A DNA stretch of 64,000 nt from Streptosporangium amethystogenes. GTDB taxonomy: Bacteria; Actinomycetota; Actinomycetes; Streptosporangiales; Streptosporangiaceae. This document shows, piece by piece, positions 38,012-45,255 of this stretch (positions are counted from its first letter, which is position 1; every line of letters begins with the position of its first letter). The notes below the pieces were generated by a model that did no database searches, was not told where the DNA came from, and saw nothing but the letters and a program-made list of their open reading frames with translations. The DNA lies in contig NZ_JOEQ01000023.1 of assembly GCF_000721075.1 (NCBI RefSeq), forward strand, positions 1 to 64,000. Reading direction: 5' to 3'. Both the position numbers and the translations under genes were made by a program.

Positions 38012-38046
38012 CTGGGGCCCGGACTCCGCTGGATTCCGGGCCCCAG
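38012..38046 (-). terminator. Hairpin in the gap between the two lcp genes
   Basis: Perfect 11-bp stem CTGGGGCCCGG / CCGGGCCCCAG with a 13-base loop, about 170 bases beyond the stop of lcp copy 2. The remaining gap sequence 37844-38218 shows no gene. Confidence 0.5.
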
Positions 38047-38186
38047 TGCGGTGACCACGAACCTTTTCCGGGCGTCCGGGACGGCCCTGGCCGAAGTCGT
38101 CTCTGAGACGGTGTGCCGTCGAACCCGGCGAACGTACGTGGACACCGCACTAGGCCTTCCGGCCCGCGGAAAGCAAGCCAGGCCTT

Positions 38187-38208
38187 CTGGGCCGAGGGTC
38201 CGGCCCAG
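38187..38208 (-). terminator. Hairpin just after lcp copy 2
   Basis: Stem CTGGGCCG / CGGCCCAG with a 6-base loop, 11 bases beyond the minus-strand stop. With the second hairpin at 38012 it may form a tandem terminator, making each lcp gene its own transcription unit. Confidence 0.5.
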
Positions 38209-38218
38209 GCGGCCCCGA

Positions 38219-39454
38219 TCAGGAGTCCGGATAGTTCGGGTTGTTGGTCAGCGGAATCTCGATGCTGATCTGCTGTGCTCCGGACAGGTAGGCCAGGAGC
38301 ACCTTGCGAAGAAGCTCATCAAAGAGCCAGTAGGTGCTGTCCGCCCCCGGGAACACCTTGAGCAGGCCTTCGCGGACGGCGATGAACGGCCCCCAGAACG
38401 TGTTGAGAAGCCCGTCCCAGAGCGGATACCTGGGGATACTCAGCCACCCGGCGATCTTGTCGCCGAGCATGAAGCGCGTCAACGAGCCGAGCACGCGCTT
38501 GGTGAGGAGGCCGGCGTCGATCGTGGCGCCGAGCTCCAGGAGAATGTTGGCCAGCTTGATACCCTCGGGCGTCGGGGCCAGCACGGGGTCCAGGACCTGC
38601 TTGGCCTGGGAATTGGCCTCGGCCCACGACGCGGGGATGTACTCCTCCTTGATGCCGAGCATGTACGCGGCCAGCTGCCAGGTGTGCAGGAAGGCCGCGG
38701 AGTCAGCGGCGGGCATCGGCACTTTCCACGCGAGCAGATTCTTCATGACGGTCGTGGGCAGGCTGTGCCAGGTGACCATCATGTCCGCCTGGCTGATCGG
38801 AATGTCCTCGTCGGCGGACCCCTGCCAGTGCGGGGACTTCGGCAGCAGGTGGCGCACGGCCGCATGCGCCAGCCGGGTCTTGACGCAGGTCACGATCATT
38901 TCGCCATCGGCGTCGTAGGCGTTCCGAGTCCCGATGTCATACCCGAGTTTGGCGGTCTTGGAGATGCGGTCCTGCATGTCCGCACCGCCCTGCGAGTAGT
39001 AGACCGCCCGCGCCTCCTTGGGGATGACCGTGCTCATCATGCCGCTGGCGAAGCCGTACAGCACGCCGGTGTAGAGTCCCCGCCTGTCGTTGAAGTCGGC
39101 CGCGGCGGCGATCTTGCCCCGGTCGGCCCAGGCCGGCAGTTGACGGGCCTTCTCCATGAAGGCCTTGAGGTCCGCCGGCAGTCCGGCCGGCAACGGCTGA
39201 CCGTTCTTGGTCCAGGTCCGCAGCAGAGTGTTGACCCTGGGCACCTCACCCCGGTCGATCAGCGAGGCGACCAGCGTGTCGGCCTCCGGGTCCCACACCC
39301 ATCGCGGATCGAGGCCTGCCCCTGTGCCCACCACCGAGCCACTGGGCGACCACGTCCACACGCGCGCCTCCGCGGGGGTCGCGATGCTCAGCGCACCGAA
39401 TGCGCCCAACGTCCCGCCCGCCCGGAGCATGTCGCGCCTGCTGAGTTTGTCCAT
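38219..39454 (-). CDS. lcp: Latex clearing protein (rubber oxygenase), copy 2
   Basis: A 411-residue paralogue of the lcp product below it. I chose ATG 39454 because GGAGAAGGGACGAAGG precedes it and a Tat signal follows (SRRDMLRAGGTLGAFGAL). Shared features: GSVVGTGAGLDPRWVWDPEAD, FMEKARQLPAWAD, YYSQGGADMQDRISKTAKLG, VKTRLAHAAVRHLLPKSP and VTWHSLPT. It differs by a short insertion (GSADEDIP). Two Lcp enzymes with different expression or product profile are known in other rubber-degrading actinomycetes. It is divergent from tetR; the shared 158-bp gap contains the operator-like motif. Confidence 0.88.
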   Translation of the reverse strand: MDKLSRRDMLRAGGTLGAFGALSIATPAEARVWTWSPSGSVVGTGAGLDPRWVWDPEADTLVASLIDRGEVPRVNTLLRTWTKNGQPLPAGLPADLKAFMEKARQLPAWADRGKIAAAADFNDRRGLYTGVLYGFASGMMSTVIPKEARAVYYSQGGADMQDRISKTAKLGYDIGTRNAYDADGEMIVTCVKTRLAHAAVRHLLPKSPHWQGSADEDIPISQADMMVTWHSLPTTVMKNLLAWKVPMPAADSAAFLHTWQLAAYMLGIKEEYIPASWAEANSQAKQVLDPVLAPTPEGIKLANILLELGATIDAGLLTKRVLGSLTRFMLGDKIAGWLSIPRYPLWDGLLNTFWGPFIAVREGLLKVFPGADSTYWLFDELLRKVLLAYLSGAQQISIEIPLTNNPNYPDS

Positions 39455-39492
39455 GCCTTCGTCCCTTCTCCTCGTGAGGTCGAGAGCATTGC

Positions 39493-39527
39493 TGATACGA
39501 TGAAACATAAGTTGAGTCTGAGTATCA
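39493..39527. promoter_or_regulatory. Operator-like sequence between lcp copy 2 and tetR
   Basis: TGATACGATGAAACATAA at 39493-39510, followed by TATCA at 39523-39527. Its first 17 bases match the site before lcp copy 1 with one difference. Its position suits repression of lcp and autoregulation of tetR. Confidence 0.6.
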
Positions 39528-39612
39528 CCAATACAGCACACGGTGTCGGACATCACAAGACCGTGACAGCGATTGTCAGGGATTGAGGCAGAATCAAGCG
39601 CAGGAGGTGATC

Positions 39613-40293
39613 GTGGAATCTGCACTGTCCGGGCTCATGGCGCCGTCGGACTCGGAGTCACTGTTGGAGCGCGCGTACATTGATGCCGTCGAACAGGTTG
39701 ACGACACGGACGAGACCCGTTCGCGCATACTCGATGCGGCGTATGAGCAGTTCTGCCGCATGGGTATCCGGCGGTCGACCATGGAGGACGTGGCCCGCAG
39801 GACCGGGGTTTCGCGGATCACGGTCTACCGGCGGTTCGCCACGAAGGACGCGCTGGTCGAACACGTGGTGCGTCGGGAGTTCCGCCGGTATTTCGACCAG
39901 TTCCTCGTCGACATCGAACAAGCTCACACCGCCGCCGATCGGGCGGTTCTCGGCTTTGTGAGCTCATTGCGCGCCATCCGGCGTAACCCGTTGATCGGCG
40001 GCCTGATCACCTCGGAGCCGGATCTGGTCGTACCCTCCATGATCAGCGACGGGGGCCGGACCCTCGCCACCGTGCGGCAGTTCGTCGCGGGCCAGCTCCG
40101 CCACGAGCAACGCGCGGGCAACGTGTCAAGGGACCTGGACGCCGACGTCGTGGCCGAACTGATGGTCCGGATCTCCGCCTCCTTCCTGGCGATCCCCAGT
40201 CAGATCATCGACCTCGACGACGACGAGCAACTGGCCGCGGTGGCCCGGCAGTTCCTCGTGCCCATGCTGGAACCGACCGACCACCCGGATTGA
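39613..40293 (+). CDS. TetR-family regulator of the rubber degradation cluster
   Basis: A 226-residue regulator. GTG 39613 is preceded at 5 bases by AGGAGGTGATC, a near-perfect ribosome binding site; a TTG at 39583 in the same frame lacks one. The HTH lies at ~37-83 (TRSRILDAAYEQFCRMGIRR, EDVARRTGVSRITVYRRFATK). The C-terminal ligand domain has no recognisable ligand signature. A TetR repressor (LcpR) controls lcp in Gordonia polyisoprenivorans, and the divergent position plus the repeated TGATACGATG sites support the same job here. The inducer is probably a polyisoprene cleavage product (inference). Confidence 0.85.
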   Translation: MESALSGLMAPSDSESLLERAYIDAVEQVDDTDETRSRILDAAYEQFCRMGIRRSTMEDVARRTGVSRITVYRRFATKDALVEHVVRREFRRYFDQFLVDIEQAHTAADRAVLGFVSSLRAIRRNPLIGGLITSEPDLVVPSMISDGGRTLATVRQFVAGQLRHEQRAGNVSRDLDADVVAELMVRISASFLAIPSQIIDLDDDEQLAAVARQFLVPMLEPTDHPD

Positions 40294-40344
40294 CCGCCGA
40301 GAAGAGCACATCGTGGAGCAGCGGCGAGGCACTCTGCTCCACAC

Positions 40345-40397
40345 CAGGTCAGAGGTTTAAGGGCGGGCGAGTCGGCCTATAGGCCGGGTTCTAATTC
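40345..40397. other. Partial copy of the rnpB 3' end (putative attL of an integrated island)
   Basis: CGAGTCGGCCTATAGGCCGG here matches CGAGTCGGCCTGTAGGCCGG of the rnpB 3' end (51465-51484) with one difference, and similarity extends on both sides (CAGGTCAG..., GGGTTYT). No other part of rnpB is present. This is the pattern left when an element integrates into the 3' end of an RNA gene. The gap 40398-40825 contains no supportable gene. Confidence 0.7.
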
Positions 40398-40492
40398 CGC
40401 CTGCCTGCAACCTGCGACGGGATTCGCGATCAAGCTCCTGAACTGTAGGAACGCTTTCGTCGTTTGACGTTGCCTGCTACCACCTGCAGATG

Positions 40493-40513
40493 CAATGTGC
40501 CCCCGATGTGCCC
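40493..40513. repeat. Putative integrase arm-type site, left copy
   Basis: AATGTGCCCCCGATGTGCCC contains two GTGCCC units 11 bases apart. The identical string starts at 51383, at the stop of the integrase fragment. The two copies lie just inside the two rnpB-derived ends. Confidence 0.55.
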
Positions 40514-40825
40514 TCAGTCGGGCTCTCATGCAAGGTGATCGCTATGGTGTAAGCACTCAGGAAGACCTGCATTTCATAGCTGTAGACGCCGACGCCTGCC
40601 CGGAAGGCTTGAGGCACCTCAGACATCGAGTAGCGCTGGCGGGAAGCATGTCCCGGAGCGCCGTGGACTGGGTAGGGAGATATCGCCGACGTGGAAACAA
40701 CTGGACGTCGACTTGATGAGAACCAGCCGAGTCCACCCGAGCTCAAAGCGCTGTAAGTCCTGAGAATCTACAACCGATCAAGAATTTCTTGATCTTTTTC
40801 TCAAACGTGATCCCAGCCGCCATCA

Positions 40826-41923
40826 CTACGACCACCAGATCAGCACCGCTAGGCCGATTATGGGCACCAGGACCAGGAGTAGGAAACGGCTTCGTATCCG
40901 CCGCCACTCCGCCTCCCCGGCGGTCCGCGCTGCCGCAGCGGTGGTGGGATCAAGAGCGGGCACCTGACTGCCGTCCAGGCCTTTGGTCTCGCCACCTCGG
41001 CACCGCTCGGCGGAGCCCGCGCCGGGATCTTTCGCGGCGGAAGGCCATGGCCGAGTGACGGGGTTCGGGCCCTGGTTCGAGCGCGGGGATGGGGATGGGG
41101 GTGGTTGGTGGGTGAGGGCGGTGAGCGCCCGGGCGGCCTGGTCGGCGCTGAGGCGCTGGGCCGGATCCTTGCGCAGCAGCCCGGCCAGCACCGGCGCCAG
41201 CGGGCCGGCATACACCGGCGGCGCGGGCTCCTGACTCAGCAGCGCCGACAAGATCACCATCACATTGGTCCCGGCATACGGCGGGCGGCCCTCGACCGCG
41301 GCATACAACGTCGCCCCCAGCGACCACAGATCACACGCCCCGGTCACCGGTAGACCATGTGCCTGCTCCGGCGCCATGAACGCCGGCGTGCCGATCAGCA
41401 TCCCCGAGGCGGTCAACGTGACGTCACCGGCCAAGCTGGCGATCCCGAAGTCGGTGATGACTACCCGGTTCCCCATCAGCAGCACATTGGCCGGCTTCAG
41501 ATCACGATGCACGATCCCCGCCGCGTGCGCCTCACCCAACGCCTCCACCATCATCGCGCCGAGCCGCGCCACCTCGACTGGGGCCAGCCGCCCCTGCTGG
41601 GCTATCTGCTGATGCAGGGACAGACCGCGGATGAACTCCATCACGATCACCGGGACGTCGTCGCGGGTAATCACGTCGTAGACGGTGATGATGCCCGGGT
41701 GATTCAGCCGGGCCGCCGAACGCGCCTCACGCATCGCCCGCTTACCGAACACCTCCCGCTCGCTGGCGTCCATACCGTGCGGAAACACGATCTCCTTGAC
41801 CGCCACCTCGCGATCCAGCAACTCATCGCGGCCCCGCCAGACCCGGCCCATCCCACCGGCCCCGACCGGCTCGAGAAGCCGGTACCGCCCGCCGATAAGT
41901 TCACCGCCCGCATTGGTCACCAT
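40826..41923 (-). CDS. Membrane-anchored Ser/Thr protein kinase, no extracellular domain
   Basis: A 365-residue PknB-like kinase: GAGGMGRVWRG, VAVKEIVF, HRDLKPANVLL (~135), DFGIASLAG and APEQAHG. After a Pro/Ser-rich juxtamembrane stretch a single transmembrane helix (FLLLVLVPIIGLAVLIWW) ends the protein one residue later. Most receptor kinases carry a sensor domain beyond that helix, so this is a truncated or naturally sensorless form. ATG 41923 is used; GTG 41938 is an upstream option. It is inside the rnpB island, on the same strand as the IS. Confidence 0.83.
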   Translation of the reverse strand: MVTNAGGELIGGRYRLLEPVGAGGMGRVWRGRDELLDREVAVKEIVFPHGMDASEREVFGKRAMREARSAARLNHPGIITVYDVITRDDVPVIVMEFIRGLSLHQQIAQQGRLAPVEVARLGAMMVEALGEAHAAGIVHRDLKPANVLLMGNRVVITDFGIASLAGDVTLTASGMLIGTPAFMAPEQAHGLPVTGACDLWSLGATLYAAVEGRPPYAGTNVMVILSALLSQEPAPPVYAGPLAPVLAGLLRKDPAQRLSADQAARALTALTHQPPPSPSPRSNQGPNPVTRPWPSAAKDPGAGSAERCRGGETKGLDGSQVPALDPTTAAAARTAGEAEWRRIRSRFLLLVLVPIIGLAVLIWWS

Positions 41924-42058
41924 CGGCACGATACCCACCGCTGATCACAAAGCAGCACACGCTGTACAGTCCCGCGCTGTGCGTCGAAGGAGGTGACAGA
42001 TCGATGAGAAGAACCGGCCGACAAGCCGATGAGAACCCTCTGTCGTTCCCCGGTCAAC

Positions 42059-43552
42059 GCAGGGCCCCGGCGTTGATTCGCTATGTCGCGCTTCTTCGGG
42101 TTGATCAGATGGCATAGACGGCGAAGGCGTCATCGTGGTTGAGGAGGTCGCGGTGGGCGTGGGCGATGTTGGCGCGGCCGGCCAGCCGGGCGGTGCTGAT
42201 CGCCAGATTTCTGAAACCGGCGAGCGCTCTGGGCGCAGTTCCCGTCCTGACCTGGGAGTTATCCTCCCGGCAGGTAACGTCCCTGACCCAATGGAGACGG
42301 TTTTCCACTCCCCGGTGCGCCCGTTCGTAATGGTTGAGGTGGTCGGGTGGGGCCAGGGTGGCGGGCAGGCTGGTGATGCCGTACACGATCTCCTTGCTGG
42401 TCCAGACACCGTCCAGATCGCCGACACCACGGCGAAGCCGGAAGGCCTGGCGGGCGCCGGGGAACAGGGTGTCGTCTGCTTCGGTGGTGCGGATGGTGCG
42501 GCGTTCGGTGCGGCCGTGCCCACGATCGCACTCGACGGCGGTGGTCGCGCTCCATTCGGAGTCCGGGCCACTCAGCAGGGCTTGGGCCGCGGCGCGGGCC
42601 AGCGGCTGGTTGCTCTTCAAAATGAGGATGTAGTGGGCGTTCAACTGCTGGGTGATCAGGCGGGCGGTGGCCTTGGTGGTGCGCAGGGCGTCCAAAGTCA
42701 GCACCATCTCGGCCACGTCCAGCCGGGTCAGCAGGGCGCGGGTGGCGGTTCCCTCCCCGCGTTTGTCGGTGACCTGGCCCTGGCCCAGGATCACGCCGTG
42801 CTCGTGGCTGATCGCCCCGATGAGGAAGACGCGCCCGCCGTTGGCGGTCCGGGCTCCTCGGCTGGCCTTGCCGTCGAGGACGGCACCGGCCGGCAGCCCG
42901 TCCGGGGCGGGATGGGTGAGTTGGCGTCGGGCTGCGCGGCGCTGCTCACGCTCGATGGGCCCGGGGATGTCGGGGATCTGCGGCACCGAGGCCGCCTGAC
43001 TTAGTACGTCGGCCACATAGCCGCTGATCGCGGTGTCCAGTGCGTCGGCGTCCAGGCCGGCCAGGACCCGGCGGAAGGTCGGCTCGCTGGGCACGATGAA
43101 CCGGCCGGTGAACGGATCGCGGTGGGCGCCCAGCCGCTGCAGTACCTGTTGGGAGGTCCGGGCGGCCCACTGCCGGATCGCCGCGACGCTGTCACCACCG
43201 ACGACGAGCGTCGCGCACGCGGTCAACGTCAAGATGGCCGTCAGTCGATGCCGCAGCCCGCAGCCCGAGCGCTGATCGGGCACCGTCGCCAACCAGCGCA
43301 TCAACGCCGATTCCATCGCGACCGGATCGGCCGTCAGTTCGGCTTCCCGCAACGCCAGGTCAGCGAGCTGGTCAAGAGCGGCCGCGGAAGGAGAGCCGGT
43401 CAGGGAAGATGGGGACACGAGCGCGACTCCTGCGGCGATCTTAGGATTAGAGACCTGAAAGATCAGCAGAAGTCGCGCTCTTTCGCCTTCCACCTGGCCA
43501 AACGCTCAACGTCGCCATACCGCATCAGAACCCGAGAACGCCGGGGCCCTGC
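42059..43552 (-). mobile_element. ISAs1-family insertion sequence
   Basis: About 1.49 kb bounded by perfect 16-bp inverted repeats: GCAGGGCCCCGGCGTT at 42059-42074 and its reverse complement at 43537-43552. One transposase gene fills it. No target-site duplication is evident beside the repeats (CCGGTCAAC on the left, CCAGCTAAG on the right), so it may have recombined after insertion. Confidence 0.85.
42105..43418 (-). CDS. ISAs1-family transposase
   Basis: A 437-residue DDE transposase. GTG 43418 has AGGAG eight bases upstream. The DDE_Tnp_1-associated N-terminus (RHRLTAILTLTACATLVVGG) is followed by the core: first Asp in AVLDGKASRGA, second in VLTLDALRTTKATARL, and Glu in HRGVENRLHWVRDVTCREDN. 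No stops or frameshifts, so probably functional. Terminal repeats flank it. Confidence 0.92.
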   Translation of the reverse strand: MSPSSLTGSPSAAALDQLADLALREAELTADPVAMESALMRWLATVPDQRSGCGLRHRLTAILTLTACATLVVGGDSVAAIRQWAARTSQQVLQRLGAHRDPFTGRFIVPSEPTFRRVLAGLDADALDTAISGYVADVLSQAASVPQIPDIPGPIEREQRRAARRQLTHPAPDGLPAGAVLDGKASRGARTANGGRVFLIGAISHEHGVILGQGQVTDKRGEGTATRALLTRLDVAEMVLTLDALRTTKATARLITQQLNAHYILILKSNQPLARAAAQALLSGPDSEWSATTAVECDRGHGRTERRTIRTTEADDTLFPGARQAFRLRRGVGDLDGVWTSKEIVYGITSLPATLAPPDHLNHYERAHRGVENRLHWVRDVTCREDNSQVRTGTAPRALAGFRNLAISTARLAGRANIAHAHRDLLNHDDAFAVYAI

Positions 43553-43644
43553 CCAGCTAAGGGGTCTCAGCCGTAAGCTGACACCGCATTACTAAGAGAG
43601 GCGTCGCCGCCTTCATCGGTTGCATGAAGCCGACGACGCGAGCC

Positions 43645-44355
43645 TCAACTCAGCGCTGGACCCATGAAGTGGGCGAACTCGGCGTCACTCATGGCCGGGA
43701 GCGGCCTGGCGATGGTGAAGCCGACATGAGGCCCGTCCGGCCGCTTGTGATCGGCCGGAAAGACAGCGCTGGCGATGCGCTCCAGCATGGTGATGCAGGC
43801 GTCCTCGTGCCGGGAAACGGCGCCCCGACTCTGTCCCGAACCCCTCTCGGACGGCTGCTGCGTCTCGACCATGAGCGGGCTGAAGTCCAGGTCATGCAGG
43901 TAGGCGTCGACCGCCCCGGTATTCCAGCCGCACCGGGCGGCCGGGTCGGCCTTGTCGAAGTCGTCAGGGTCGAACCCGACCTCCAGTCTCCCGTTGGAGG
44001 CGTAGGCGAAGTACGCGAATAATGCCCCCGCTGAGCGCCACGGATCCATCCTGGAGTGGGTTTTCGACCACGGGGCGATCGAGAGTCCCCACGTCAAGCA
44101 GACGGCCAGGTGGCCATCGCGGGACAGGGCCCTCATGACCTCCTGGCGGGCACCTAGGGGGCTGTAGTAGGGATGTGTGACCAGGATCCCATCACCCCAG
44201 CGCATGATGGTGACGGTGCTCTCGTTGTAAGCCTTTTCGGTACGGTAGTCCACCGTCAGAGGGACTGCACCGATCAGCGACGCGACAGTCCCGATGTCGT
44301 CGTGGGTGGTGAACACGGTACAGAAATCCGAAACTGGGGAATAGAGCATTGTCAC
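43645..44355 (-). CDS. DUF6461-like protein, copy 1 (possible immunity or accessory protein)
   Basis: A 236-residue soluble protein beginning MTMLYSPVSDFCTVFTTHDD from GTG 44355, which has AGGGGAG upstream. An ATG 36 bases earlier is in frame but lacks a site. An alternating beta pattern with WGDGILVTHP and LFAYFAYASNGRLEVGFDP resembles the actinobacterial DUF6461 family (recognition by pattern, uncertain). Such small genes are often clustered downstream of polymorphic toxins as candidate immunity genes. It lies downstream of the broken toxin on the same strand. Confidence 0.6.
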   Translation of the reverse strand: MTMLYSPVSDFCTVFTTHDDIGTVASLIGAVPLTVDYRTEKAYNESTVTIMRWGDGILVTHPYYSPLGARQEVMRALSRDGHLAVCLTWGLSIAPWSKTHSRMDPWRSAGALFAYFAYASNGRLEVGFDPDDFDKADPAARCGWNTGAVDAYLHDLDFSPLMVETQQPSERGSGQSRGAVSRHEDACITMLERIASAVFPADHKRPDGPHVGFTIARPLPAMSDAEFAHFMGPALS

Positions 44356-44416
44356 GTGTTCCACTCCCCTGGGCCGTACGTCGCGCTTCATTCTGCCATC
44401 CAGCGCAGATCAGCGA

Positions 44417-44578
44417 ATGCGGGCAGTGGTCTACCCCTATGACGAGAGCGAAGTGGCGTTGCGCTGGGAGGCGTCGCGGACCTTCACCGTTGACAGCGGT
44501 CACGTGGAACTCTTGATCAGCGGACAGAAAAGTCACGATATCCCTGAAGGCTACGAGTTATTCCTCTGCAAGCCCTAA
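44417..44578 (+). CDS. Possible 53-residue protein
   Basis: An open frame from ATG 44417 reads MRAVVYPYDESEVALRW and ends with SHDIPEGYELFLCKP before TAA. It has natural-looking protein composition and ends 5 bases before the end of the convergent gene 44584-45195. It could be a complete small gene or the C-terminal remnant of a longer one. No family is recognised. Confidence 0.35.
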   Translation: MRAVVYPYDESEVALRWEASRTFTVDSGHVELLISGQKSHDIPEGYELFLCKP

Positions 44579-44583
44579 CCCCG

Positions 44584-45195
44584 TTACCTTCGGGTCAGTC
44601 CAATGCGAGAGTGCACCGCCTCAAGCCAGTCAGCGGCCATGTCTGTTTCCGTTATGCGGCCGATCAACGCCAGGGCCGAGCTGATGCTCTCGTCCTCTTC
44701 CACGGGGTTGTCCTCTTCACTGACCTGGAAGCGCAGCCCATCCATCAGGTGATCGAGCGCGTGCGGGTCGCTGCCGTGCTTGGAGTCGGGCCAGGTGGGT
44801 CGGAAAGAGACGATGGTGTCCCCGTCCCGGATGTACTTGAAGCGGTCATGGCCGTTGATGTCCATGCTGAAGCGGAGGGCGTGATGGCCTCCTTCGGTCA
44901 GCGACAGCAGGAAAGCATCGTCTGAACGTGCCGGCAGGATGCCCGTCCAACCTCCGGCCTCGGCTACCCAGAGAGAACCGTCGTCGCCGTTGTGGTCGAG
45001 GATTTCGCTCAAGTGGCTCGGGACGCGGGTGGAAAGGTCCAAGGAGAAGGCCTGAGCGAGGGTGTCGAGATCCGCTCCCTTGATCCAAAGGGCGCTGAAT
45101 CCCAGCGACCACAGATCCATGTCGTGATCGAGTTCATCGTTGAAGAGAGTCGAGACCAGAAGGTCGTGCAGGTACGTCGGCGACCGCATGATCAC
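44584..45195 (-). CDS. DUF6461-like protein, copy 2 (possible immunity or accessory protein)
   Basis: A 203-residue acidic soluble protein. LWSLGFSALWIKGADLDTLA and GGWTGILPA...FLLSLTEGGHHALRFSMDIN are typical of DUF6461-like folds (tentative). It starts 61 bases beyond the end of the NucA/NucB-like toxin tip on the same strand, the position expected for a cognate immunity gene. The start MIMRSPTYLHD has two ATGs. Confidence 0.6.
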   Translation of the reverse strand: MIMRSPTYLHDLLVSTLFNDELDHDMDLWSLGFSALWIKGADLDTLAQAFSLDLSTRVPSHLSEILDHNGDDGSLWVAEAGGWTGILPARSDDAFLLSLTEGGHHALRFSMDINGHDRFKYIRDGDTIVSFRPTWPDSKHGSDPHALDHLMDGLRFQVSEEDNPVEEDESISSALALIGRITETDMAADWLEAVHSRIGLTRR

Positions 45196-45255
45196 CTCTC
45201 GATTGTAGGTGCGCCAGGAGGGGCATCCTGGAGACGCCCCCTCCTGACTGTGGAG

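Noticed and set aside
40495..40716. 73-residue plus-strand frame near the putative attL
   Set aside because: No ribosome binding site, no family resemblance, and it starts within the arm-type repeat.
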